From Marivita sp046592965 (GTDB taxonomy: Bacteria > Pseudomonadota > Alphaproteobacteria > Rhodobacterales > Rhodobacteraceae): a stretch of 64,000 bases of DNA. This document shows, one piece after another, positions 44,604 through 53,500 of the stretch (positions within the stretch are counted from its first letter, which is position 1; each line of letters begins with the position of its first letter). Below the pieces are notes generated by a model, which worked only from the letters and a program-made list of their open reading frames with translations, was not told where the DNA came from and did no database searches. Made by a program: the position numbers and the translations under genes. Where the stretch lies: assembly GCF_046592965.1 (NCBI RefSeq), contig NZ_JBISBV010000003.1, positions 336,477 to 400,476 of the forward strand, given 5' to 3'.

Positions 44604-45617
44604 ATGGCGGCACGCAAGACAACGGCCAAGGCGACGGATTTGCCAAACGTATCGGCGGACGAGTTAACCGCCTATTACCGCGACATGCTGTTGATCCGCC
44701 GGTTCGAGGAAAAGGCCGGACAATTATACGGCATGGGGCTGATCGGCGGCTTCTGTCACCTATACATCGGTCAGGAAGCGGTCGTCGTCGGGCTCGAGGC
44801 TGCGGCCGAAGAGGGCGACAAGCGCATCACCTCTTACCGCGATCACGGGCACATGCTGGCCTGTGGCATGGACCCGAACGGCGTCATGGCCGAACTCACC
44901 GGGCGCGAGGGCGGCTATTCCAAGGGCAAGGGTGGCTCCATGCACATGTTCTCCAAGGAGAAGGATTTCTACGGCGGCCACGGCATCGTCGGCGCGCAGG
45001 TGCCCATCGGGGCAGGATTGGCCTTTGCAGACAAATACAGGGGCACCGACCGGGTGACGTTCACCTATTTCGGCGACGGCGCGGCCAACCAGGGACAGGT
45101 TTACGAGACCTTCAACATGGCCGCGCTTTGGCAGCTTCCGGTGATTTTTGTCATCGAAAACAACCAGTACGCCATGGGCACGGCACAAAAACGCTCCACC
45201 TCGACGCCCGATCTGCACACCCGCGGAGAAGCCTTCGGCATCCTCGGCGAAGCGGTGGACGGCATGGATGTGCTGGCAGTCAAGGCGGCGGGCGACAAGG
45301 CCGTGGCACACTGCCGCTCCGGCAAGGGGCCCTATATCCTCGAAGTGAAAACCTACCGCTATCGCGGCCATTCCATGTCGGACCCCGCCAAGTACCGCAC
45401 CCGCGAAGAGGTGCAGAAGATGCGCGAGGAACGCGACGCCATCGAACATGTCCGCGAGATGCTGCTCACCGGCAAACACGCGACCGAAGACGATCTCAAG
45501 GCCATCGACAAGGAGATCAAGTCCATCGTCAACGCCAGCGCCGATTTCGCCCGCGAAAGCCCGGAACCTTCGCTCGACGAGCTTTGGACAGACATCTACG
45601 CAGAGGAGGCGGTATGA
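44604..45617 (+). CDS. pdhA: Pyruvate dehydrogenase E1 component, alpha subunit
   Basis: Thiamine-diphosphate-binding subunit of pyruvate dehydrogenase, joining glycolysis to the TCA cycle. 337 residues, with the ThDP motif GDGAANQGQVYETFNMAALW ending in IENNQYAMGT, and YRYRGHSMSDP (the phosphorylation-loop region of eukaryotic homologues). The ATG at 44604 follows AGGAGGCGCGT. Heterodimeric E1 (alpha plus beta) is typical of alphaproteobacteria. The stop overlaps an unrelated exported-protein gene by four bases before pdhB. Confidence 0.97.
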   Translation: MAARKTTAKATDLPNVSADELTAYYRDMLLIRRFEEKAGQLYGMGLIGGFCHLYIGQEAVVVGLEAAAEEGDKRITSYRDHGHMLACGMDPNGVMAELTGREGGYSKGKGGSMHMFSKEKDFYGGHGIVGAQVPIGAGLAFADKYRGTDRVTFTYFGDGAANQGQVYETFNMAALWQLPVIFVIENNQYAMGTAQKRSTSTPDLHTRGEAFGILGEAVDGMDVLAVKAAGDKAVAHCRSGKGPYILEVKTYRYRGHSMSDPAKYRTREEVQKMREERDAIEHVREMLLTGKHATEDDLKAIDKEIKSIVNASADFARESPEPSLDELWTDIYAEEAV

Positions 45618-46165
45618 GCAGAATGCGCTGCGCTGCGATAGCCGCAGTTACATCTGCCCTAGTTATTGGTACCGCGGCATACGCCGAAACTCCGGCAGAC
45701 GTGCTCGAACGGCTCATCCCTCAAAGTGACGCGGGTGAAGATGTCCATTACTTTGTTCCTGACGTGGATTTAAAAGTCACAGGTTGCGAGCTGGCTTATA
45801 TAACATTCGGCCGCGACGAAAATTTTGGTTTTGATTTTGCATCGGTGCAAACCGTCAATGCAGGCCACGTGCAGGTATCGCATGCGATGCTTGATTACTT
45901 TCAGGGTGATATAATCATGCCAATGCGCAGTGGGTTTAGAGTCATCGATGTGTCGACATACAGCAACGTATCTCCAAAGGCGCGAGAAAAGCTGGCAGCT
46001 ATGTATAATATGCGATGCGAAGATACTGGCTGCATGCTCCGGCGCGAATACTCGACACTGAAAATGACGATCTACCCAGAACATCGAAAAGGCAAACCAG
46101 CGCCCCTAAACGATATTTTCGTCGCAATGAGTCAATTGGCCGAAACCTGCAGAGAGGATAGCTGA
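45614..46165 (+). CDS. Unrecognised exported protein inserted between pdhA and pdhB
   Basis: 183 residues with a signal peptide (MSRMRCAAIAAVTSALVIGTAAYA). The mature part has several cysteines (VTGCELAYI; MRCEDTGCMLRREYS; AETCREDS) and YFVPDVDLKV, consistent with a disulfide-stabilised periplasmic protein. No family recognised. It overlaps pdhA by four bases and ends 1 base before pdhB. Four lines of its sequence (45781-46020) average about 47% GC by hand count, well below neighbouring genes, suggesting acquisition from elsewhere. A periplasmic protein has no obvious job in the pyruvate dehydrogenase complex. Confidence 0.85.
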   Translation: MSRMRCAAIAAVTSALVIGTAAYAETPADVLERLIPQSDAGEDVHYFVPDVDLKVTGCELAYITFGRDENFGFDFASVQTVNAGHVQVSHAMLDYFQGDIIMPMRSGFRVIDVSTYSNVSPKAREKLAAMYNMRCEDTGCMLRREYSTLKMTIYPEHRKGKPAPLNDIFVAMSQLAETCREDS

Positions 46166-46166
46166 T

Positions 46167-47549
46167 ATGGCGACCGAAGTTCTCATGCCCGCCCTCTCAC
46201 CCACCATGGAAGAAGGCACGCTGGCCAAATGGCTGGTCAAGGAAGGCGACACCGTTTCGGCGGGTGACATCATGGCCGAGATCGAAACCGACAAGGCGAC
46301 GATGGAGTTCGAGGCGGTGGACGAAGGGATCATCGGCAAACTGCTGGTCGCCGAGGGGTCAGAGGCGGTGCGCGTCAACACGCCGATCGCGATCCTCGTG
46401 GATGAGGGCGAGAGCGTCGAGGATGCGGACGTCACCGGCCCGGCCCAGCAACCTGCCCCTGCGGACAAGGCACAAAGCTCCGAAGACCAGAAGGCGGCGG
46501 GCATGGATCACCCCGACCCTGCCCCGGCCATCGCGCGTGCAGAAGCACCCTGGCCCGACGGCACCAAGACCCGCGAAATGACCGTCCGCGAAGCCCTGCG
46601 CGACGCCATGGCCGAAGAGATGCGCCGCGATGAGGACGTGTTCCTCATGGGTGAGGAAGTCGGCGAATATCAGGGGGCCTACAAGATCAGCCAAGGCCTG
46701 CTGGACGAGTTCGGCGCGCGCCGGGTGATCGACACGCCGATCACTGAGCATGGCTTCACCGGCATCGCGGTGGGCGCGGCCTTTGGCGGCTTGCGCCCTA
46801 TTGTCGAGTTCATGACGTTCAACTTCGCCATGCAGGCGATGGACCAGATCGTCAATTCCGCGGCAAAGACGCTCTACATGTCGGGCGGCCAAATGGGCGC
46901 GCCGATGGTATTTCGCGGCCCCAACGGCGCAGCGGCGCGTGTCGCGGCGCAGCATTCCCAGGATTACGCCGCGTGGTACAGCCACGTTCCGGGTTTGAAG
47001 GTGGTGATGCCCTACTCGGCCTCCGACGCCAAGGGGCTGTTGAAAACCGCGATCCGCGATCCCAATCCGGTGATCTTTCTGGAAAACGAGATCCTCTATG
47101 GCAAGACGTTCGAGGTGCCCGAAGGCGACGATTACACCGTTCCGTTCGGGCGTGCTCGCATCTGGCGCGAAGGCGCGGATGTTACCATCGTCAGCTTTGG
47201 AATCGGCATGACATATGCGCTACAAGCCGCTGAAATGCTTGCGAAAGACGGCATCGACGCGGAAGTCATCGACCTGCGCACCCTGCGCCCGATCGACTAT
47301 GACACGGTGATTGCCAGCGTCCAGAAAACCAACCGCTGCATCACCGTCGAGGAAGGCTGGCCGGTCGGCGCCATCGGCAATCACCTGTCGGCCATCATCA
47401 TGCAACGTGCATTCGATTATCTTGACGCGCCGGTTCTGAACCTGACGGGCAAGGACGTGCCCATGCCATACGCGGCCAACCTCGAGAAACTGGCTCTGGT
47501 CACGACCGACGAAGTGGTCGAGGCGGCAAAGCAGGTGTGCTACAAATGA
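46167..47549 (+). CDS. pdhB: Pyruvate dehydrogenase E1 component, beta subunit with N-terminal lipoyl domain
   Basis: 460 residues. An N-terminal lipoyl domain (1-80) carries the lipoylation lysine at about K43 in ETDKATMEFEA. An Ala/Pro/Asp-rich linker (about 82-130) leads into the E1-beta domain (MTVREALRDAMAEEM, GEEVGEYQGAYK, TPITEHGFTGIAVGAAFGGLRP, PMVFRGPNGAAARVAAQHSQD). Lipoyl-bearing E1-beta is a known alphaproteobacterial trait and lets E1 feed its own swinging arm. It pairs with PdhA for decarboxylation. Confidence 0.96.
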   Translation: MATEVLMPALSPTMEEGTLAKWLVKEGDTVSAGDIMAEIETDKATMEFEAVDEGIIGKLLVAEGSEAVRVNTPIAILVDEGESVEDADVTGPAQQPAPADKAQSSEDQKAAGMDHPDPAPAIARAEAPWPDGTKTREMTVREALRDAMAEEMRRDEDVFLMGEEVGEYQGAYKISQGLLDEFGARRVIDTPITEHGFTGIAVGAAFGGLRPIVEFMTFNFAMQAMDQIVNSAAKTLYMSGGQMGAPMVFRGPNGAAARVAAQHSQDYAAWYSHVPGLKVVMPYSASDAKGLLKTAIRDPNPVIFLENEILYGKTFEVPEGDDYTVPFGRARIWREGADVTIVSFGIGMTYALQAAEMLAKDGIDAEVIDLRTLRPIDYDTVIASVQKTNRCITVEEGWPVGAIGNHLSAIIMQRAFDYLDAPVLNLTGKDVPMPYAANLEKLALVTTDEVVEAAKQVCYK

Positions 47550-47636
47550 CGAGGTTCGCAACGTCCAAACAGCGCGATGCCGGACGCAATCCGCACGCGC
47601 CCGAAGTTCTCATCTTCCCGATCCGAGAGACCTGAC

Positions 47637-48953
47637 ATGCCCATCAACATCCTCATGCCCGCCCTCAGCCCGACGATGGAAGACGGCACTTTGGCCAAAT
47701 GGCTGGTCAAAGAGGGTGACAGCGTGTCATCGGGCGACATTCTGGCCGAGATCGAAACCGACAAGGCGACAATGGAATTCGAGGCCGTGGATGACGGTGT
47801 GATCGGCAAGATCCTGATTGCCGAAGGCACCGAAGGCGTGAAGGTCAACGATCCGATCGCGGTCCTGCTCGAAGAGGGTGAAACGGCGGAGGATATCGAT
47901 AGCGCCGCCCCTGCGCCCGCTGCTCCGGACTCGTCCCATGTCGCTCCGGCAGAGGCGTCCGAGGCCACGGCCCCCACCAAAGGCTACGGGCGTGGCGCTC
48001 CGCCGCAGACGCCACCTGAAGCGCCGAAGGATCGCATCTTTGCCTCTCCCCTTGCGCGCCGGATTGCCAAGGACAAAGGTCTCGACCTGAGCCAGATTGC
48101 CGGCTCCGGCCCGCGCGGACGGATCGTCAAGGCGGACGTTGAAAACGCCGTCCCGCAAGACAAGGCACCCACCGCCGCCCCTGCGATGTCCCCGGCCGCC
48201 CCTGCCGCTCCCAAGGCGCAACCTGTCGATGCATCCGCCATCGCGCGTATGTACGAGGGCCGCACTTACACAGAGGTTCCTCTCGACGGCATGCGCAAAA
48301 CCATCGCCGCGCGGCTGACCGAGGCCAAGCAGACCATCCCGCATTTCTATCTGCGCCGATCGGTCAATCTTGACGCGCTTCTTTCGTTCCGCGCGCAGAT
48401 CAACACCCAACTCGCCTCTCGTGACGTAAAGCTCAGCGTCAACGACTTTCTGATCAAAGCCTGCGCTCTGGCGCTGCAACAGGTTCCTGCCGCCAACGCG
48501 GTCTGGGCTGGCGATCGCATTCTGCAACTGGAGCCCTCCGACGTAGCGGTCGCAGTCGCCATCGAGGGCGGGCTGTTCACCCCGGTGCTCAAGGATGCAC
48601 ACCAGAAATCACTCTCGGCGCTGTCGGGCGAGATGAAAGACCTCGCGGCGCGCGCACGCGAACGCAAGCTGGCACCGCACGAATATCAGGGCGGCAGCTT
48701 CGCGATCTCCAACCTCGGCATGTTCGGAATCGAGAATTTCGACGCGGTGATCAATCCGCCGCACGGCGCGATCCTGGCTGTTGGCGCAGGAATCAAGAAA
48801 CCTGTGGTCAACGACGACGGCGCTGTCGCGATTGCGACGATGATGTCGATGACGCTCTCGGTGGATCACCGCGTCATCGACGGCGCGCTCGGAGCGGAAT
48901 TGCTGCAAGTCATTGTCGAAAATCTGGAAAACCCGATGGCCATGTTGGCCTAA
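47637..48953 (+). CDS. pdhC: Dihydrolipoamide acetyltransferase (E2) of pyruvate dehydrogenase
   Basis: 438 residues: lipoyl domain (lysine about 43, same position as in PdhB), linker, peripheral subunit-binding domain (FASPLARRIAKDKGLDLSQIAGSGPRGR, about 140-175), second linker, and catalytic core with the active-site SVDHRVIDGALGAELL near the C-terminus. It forms the complex core. The ATG at 47637 is chosen as the start of the lipoyl fold; the frame opens 60 bases earlier. It lies 87 bases after pdhB. No E3 (lpd) gene follows in the window; the next gene is cysE on the other strand. Confidence 0.96.
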   Translation: MPINILMPALSPTMEDGTLAKWLVKEGDSVSSGDILAEIETDKATMEFEAVDDGVIGKILIAEGTEGVKVNDPIAVLLEEGETAEDIDSAAPAPAAPDSSHVAPAEASEATAPTKGYGRGAPPQTPPEAPKDRIFASPLARRIAKDKGLDLSQIAGSGPRGRIVKADVENAVPQDKAPTAAPAMSPAAPAAPKAQPVDASAIARMYEGRTYTEVPLDGMRKTIAARLTEAKQTIPHFYLRRSVNLDALLSFRAQINTQLASRDVKLSVNDFLIKACALALQQVPAANAVWAGDRILQLEPSDVAVAVAIEGGLFTPVLKDAHQKSLSALSGEMKDLAARARERKLAPHEYQGGSFAISNLGMFGIENFDAVINPPHGAILAVGAGIKKPVVNDDGAVAIATMMSMTLSVDHRVIDGALGAELLQVIVENLENPMAMLA

Positions 48954-49019
48954 CCCGGCGTCTTCTCTGTCGAAACACGTCGGGGGAGTCGCGCGCGGCG
49001 CCCCCCAACCCTGTCCGCC

Positions 49020-49829
49020 TTATGCGCCGGAGCGCAAGATCTGATCCATGCTGATGGAGGGCTGATCGCACCCCGCCTCGCCGACGATCCGCGCCGGCAC
49101 GCCTGCAACGGTCTTGCACGGCGGCACGTCCTCAAGCACGACAGACCCTGCCGCGACGCGCGAGCAATTGCCGACACGGATATTGCCAAGCACCTTGGCC
49201 CCCGCCCCGATCAGCACGCCGTCACCGATCTTGGGATGACGGTCTTCCTCTTCCTTGCCGGTCCCGCCGAGCGTTACGGAATGAAGCATGGAGACATTGT
49301 CACCAACAACGGCGGTCTCGCCAATCACGATGGAATGAGCGTGGTCGATCATGATCCCCTGACCGATCTTCGCCGCGGGATGGATGTCCACGCCGAACGT
49401 CTCGGAACAGCGCATTTGCACGAAATAGGCCAGATCACGTCGTCCTTGCCGCCACAGCCAGTTGCCAACGCGGTAGCATTGAATGGCCTGAAATCCCTTG
49501 AAAAAGAGCAACGGTTGCAAAAACCTGAGACAGGCTGGATCACGCTCGTACACCGCAGCGATATCAGCGCGCGCGGCCATGGCAAGCTCGGGGTCTGACG
49601 CAAACGCCTCGTCGCAAATCTCGCGCAGAATTTGCTCGGTCATCTCTCCGTTGGCCAGCTTGAGCGAAATCCGGTAGCTCAGGGCGCGATCAAGGCTTGG
49701 ATGATGAAGCACAGAATAATGAATCATGCCGCCCAACAACGGCTCGTTCGCGACGGCTTCCTCCGCCTCTTTCACGATTCGCCCCCAAACCGGGTCGACA
49801 GATGCGAGCTTTGCGCGGGTTTCAGCCAT
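49020..49829 (-). CDS. cysE: Serine O-acetyltransferase
   Basis: Makes O-acetylserine for cysteine synthesis. 269 residues with the helical N-terminal domain (DPVWGRIVKEAEEAVANEP) and a left-handed beta-helix with the catalytic DIHPAAKIGQGIMIDHAHSI region, GETAVVGDNVSMLHSVTLGGTG and a C-terminal tail (feedback site in homologues). The ATG at 49829 has AAAGGAG upstream; the open frame further upstream is not conserved. It is convergent with pdhC and divergent from the DksA-like gene. Confidence 0.95.
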   Translation of the reverse strand: MAETRAKLASVDPVWGRIVKEAEEAVANEPLLGGMIHYSVLHHPSLDRALSYRISLKLANGEMTEQILREICDEAFASDPELAMAARADIAAVYERDPACLRFLQPLLFFKGFQAIQCYRVGNWLWRQGRRDLAYFVQMRCSETFGVDIHPAAKIGQGIMIDHAHSIVIGETAVVGDNVSMLHSVTLGGTGKEEEDRHPKIGDGVLIGAGAKVLGNIRVGNCSRVAAGSVVLEDVPPCKTVAGVPARIVGEAGCDQPSISMDQILRSGA

Positions 49830-49905
49830 TCCATGTCTCCTTTGACCCGAAGTGTATAACAGATAGGGTCGATGGGGAAAATGCAAAGCTCACGGGATCA
49901 CGTCT

Positions 49906-50244
49906 ATGAACGAGACCGAACGCGCAAGATTCCGCGCGGACATTTTGGCGCGGCTTGAAGACCTCGCCGCCGAAGACACGTTAGGGCGCGGCGCGCAATC
50001 GGTTGTGTCACTCGACCAACAGTCGGTCGGACGGCTGTCCCGGCAGGATGCATTGCTCAACCAGTCGATGGCAAAAGCCAGCCAATCGCGTCGGGACCGG
50101 TTGCGCACCGCACTTCACGCAGCCTTGGACCGCTTGAATCATGGCACATTCGGAGAATGCGAAGATTGCGGCGAGGAGATTGCGCACAAACGGCTGGAGC
50201 TCGATCCAACCGCGACCCGCTGCATTGAGTGTGCCTTCGGCTGA
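49906..50244 (+). CDS. DksA/TraR-type C4 zinc-finger protein
   Basis: 112 residues: a helical N-terminal half (coiled-coil-like, shorter than E. coli DksA) and a C-terminal C4 zinc finger with C85, C88, C106 and C109 (CEDCGEEIAHKRLELDPTATRCIEC). Proteins of this type enter the RNA polymerase secondary channel and modulate initiation; several small variants have no assigned role. The 3' third overlaps, on the other strand, the gene following the GTA tip protein. Confidence 0.9.
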   Translation: MNETERARFRADILARLEDLAAEDTLGRGAQSVVSLDQQSVGRLSRQDALLNQSMAKASQSRRDRLRTALHAALDRLNHGTFGECEDCGEEIAHKRLELDPTATRCIECAFG

Positions 50245-50522
50245 ACAAGCCGATGTTGCAACGCGGTCAACACACATATCCACGCAGAAACTGCGTCTGG
50301 CGAAGCGAAACCCGTGCCGCCATTGCGGCTGTGCGCCAACGCCGCTGTCATCAGGCTGCCATCGCCGAACTCCGGATGCGACGCACCATGATCACGCCGG
50401 AAACGCTCCGCGGCATCCGCCTCGCTAAACAAGCGCTCGACGGCCTGCGACCGCTCGCGGGGTTCATGGCTGGCGGCATATGACACCGCCGCCAGCACAT
50501 CATTGTAGATCACCGGCCTCAC
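50139..50522 (-). CDS. Small GTA-linked protein downstream of tip gene (DUF7742-like)
   Basis: 127 residues if started at the GTG at 50522, which overlaps the stop of the tip-protein gene by four bases (GTGA) and gives MRPVIYNDVLAAVSYAAS. The core (ERLFSEADAAERFRRDHGASHPEFGDGSLMTAALA) resembles small proteins found at this spot in rhodobacterial GTA clusters, from memory. The core should end near residue 95; the last 30 residues, Ser-rich, read through antisense to the DksA-like gene for 106 bases, suggesting loss of the original stop. Function unknown. Confidence 0.7.
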   Translation of the reverse strand: MRPVIYNDVLAAVSYAASHEPRERSQAVERLFSEADAAERFRRDHGASHPEFGDGSLMTAALAHSRNGGTGFASPDAVSAWICVLTALQHRLVQPKAHSMQRVAVGSSSSRLCAISSPQSSHSPNVP

Positions 50523-53500
50523 GCGGCGACCACGACACGCGCCACCGGCCCCGGCCCGAACCGCGCCGACACCTGCGCGACGGTGATTTCGCCCTGCCCT
50601 GTGAAGCCGTCGATGGCCTGCATCGCCGCACTGTAAACCCATGCAGACTGATCCACCTCCGCCTCCCGCAAGAGTCCCGCCGATCCGAAGACCCGCACAA
50701 GATAGGATTCCCGCTCTTCCCCAAGCGGGATATCGGGCAGTTCCCACCCGTCTGCTTCCAGACGCGCGCGCCTGACCCATGACAGGTTCAAATCGCCCTC
50801 ACTGACACGGGCCTCCAGATGCACCGGACTGTAGGGTCGCAACCCGTTGCCCGCGAACGCATATTCGAGATGCCTGTAGGATGCGTGATCGAAAGGCTTG
50901 CGTGCCGGTCCGATCCGGAAATGTCGCAATTGATGACGCAGGCCGCTCGGCAGACCGATCTGGCGCGGCGTGCCGTCCAGCAACACAAACCACGCACCGG
51001 CCTCCAGGAGATCGGGCGCAAGCGCGTCCGTGCCCAATTGCCCGCGCAACAACCCGGTCAGCCGCCATGTTCGCGGCGCGGTCAATGTCGCGGTTTGGAA
51101 CTGGATGACCTCCCAACTGTCGGGCGCGCCTGTCCCGATTGCTGCGAGGTTCGCACCGCTCAAAAACGCTGAATGGCTCACCGATTCCAACGCTCCCGTG
51201 GTCAAAGTCACCTCGAATCCTGCGCCGTGGTCCAGAACACCGGCCTGCCCCCGCGCCACCGGCGTCGTTGTGACCCCAACGGTCGAAGCCACCGGAACCA
51301 ATGTGTTCAACGCATAGCCGTCATCCTGCGCTGAATCGAACACCGCGACGTCGCCCGGCCACGGATCGGCCGTCACTGCCAGATGCGGAGCATGGGCCAC
51401 CTCATCCCCGTTCATCAGTGGCAAATCCAGAAAAAGCGGCAGGACCGGGCCGGTCGGCACAAATGGCACCGATGGTACCGGATCGTCAGGATACGCAGCA
51501 GGCCGGTAGACGTCCGGTTCGATGCGCACCGCGTCGATCAACTGGTGGGTCGTCTGCTCGACCCGGTCGATGCGCGCCGTCATCATGCCGATCTTGACCG
51601 GCACACGCACCACATCACCCGCTCCGAGTTGCTGTTGCGACAAAGGCAGCGCAAACCGCAGCGTATCGCGCGACACGCGCGCCTCGCTCAACCACCGCTC
51701 AACCGATTGCCGCCCCTCCGAGCGCGACAGCAGGATCGGAACCTCGCTTTCGGCAACGGCATGGGTTTCCTCGTCCGGCAGCACCGACTCCTCGGCGATA
51801 TTGCGATAATCTCCATCCGCTTCGACAAAATTCAGGCGCACGCGCCCCGACATTTCTGCCTCCGAACTGCGCGTCTCGACGCTCTCGGTGCCAATATCGT
51901 TGTGCAACGCAAGTTGATCAGCATCGAGCGTGACGGCTCTGGCGCCATCGCGATTGCGAAACACCAAAGCGCCATCCCGCTCGATCGCATCAAACCCGAA
52001 CGCAATCATCAACGGCTGCAAGGCGCGGCGCGCATCGGCCACATCCGGCACGAGATATCCGCGCACAAAGCCGAACAACGCGCTTACATCATACTCGATC
52101 AGTCCGGCCCGTTCGCAAATTTCCGCCACGACAGACGCAAGTGTGCGCCCTGATACGCGCCCGTTCAGCCAATGCCCGCGCCGGTAATTCGGCCCGTCCG
52201 ACCACACGTCCTGCGCGTTGGGAAACCACGGATAAGGCCGCGCATCCCAGGCCCAGACAAAGACCCGCCCCATGTCGATCATCGGACCGCCATAAAGATC
52301 CGACACGGGATTGTTCTCCGGATCGCTCCAATACCCGATCACCGCGCGCAGGTACTGCCGCTGAATCAACTCATCTCGCAAGCCATTGGAATAACGCGGC
52401 AATGTGCTTTCCGAACTTTTCGGATCGAGAAACTTGTTCGGCTGGTTCGTCGCCTTGTCCACCGCCGCGCAGCCGATCTCGGTGAACCAGATCGGCTTTG
52501 ATCCGGGCACCCATTCGGTCGGAATTTCCTGCCGCACACCGCCGATGCGCTCGTGATGCGGCTGGCCCCACCAGTTGCCGATGTCCTTGTAGCGGTAGAC
52601 CCACGGCTCCCCATGCGCGCCGTCGCTGATCGGCGCGCGCTCCTGCGCATCCCGCGCCGCTTCGGACGGGTAATACCAATCATACCCCTCGCCGCCCGCC
52701 ACGTTGGCACGCAGGTAATCGAGGTTGTAGATTGAACCCCAATCCGCATCCGCATGGCCCTCGCCATCGCGCCAGTCCGACAGGCTCATGTAATTGTCGA
52801 TGCCGATGAAATCGATATTTGCATCCGCCCAGAGCGGGTCGAGATGGAAATACACATCCCCCGATCCGTCCTGCGGCTGATAGCCGAAATATTCCGACCA
52901 ATCCGCCGCATAGCCGATCTTCACATCCGGCCCCAGAATGGCCCGGCACTCCGCTGCCAGCGCGATCAGTGCCGCCACCGCCGGAAACCCCGACGCCCCG
53001 CGCAACTGCGTCAGGCTGCGCATCTCCGAACCGATGCAAAACCCCGCGACGCCCCCCGCCAGCGCGCACAGATGTGCCTGATGAAGGATGAACCGCCGGT
53101 AGCCCCACTCCTGCGGCCCCGAATAGACGATCTGCCCATCCTCGACCGCGAAATCCCCCGCCGAGGCCGTCCCGAAAAACGCCGCAACCTCATCATCCAC
53201 CGCCTGCGTGCCGCTGATATCGCCCGCCTGCCCCGGTGCCACACTCGCCGTAATCCGCCCGCGCCAGGGCAGTTTCGGCTGTTCATCGCCGCCCGTCCAC
53301 GGATCGGGCAAGCCATTGCCCGGCATCTGCTCCATCAGGATGAATGGATAGTAAAGAACATCCAGCCCCTTGGCCTGCATCTCCGCAATCGACTGCAAAA
53401 CGGAACGATCGCAGGGCGTTCCGCCATAAACGGGGCGTCCCTCCTCGCGCGGAACGACACCAGCCTCGGCGCGCGCCAGCCCGCCCACAAACCACGGCAT

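Noticed and set aside
44570..46165. 531-codon ORF in another frame of pdhA continuing into the exported protein
   Set aside because: The first two-thirds are an Arg/His-rich shadow of pdhA; only the part from the ATG at 45614 has a signal peptide and correct coupling.
48954..49019. Intrinsic terminator between pdhC and cysE
   Set aside because: A GGGGG/CCCCC pair exists but has a long loop and no T-run, so support is too weak.
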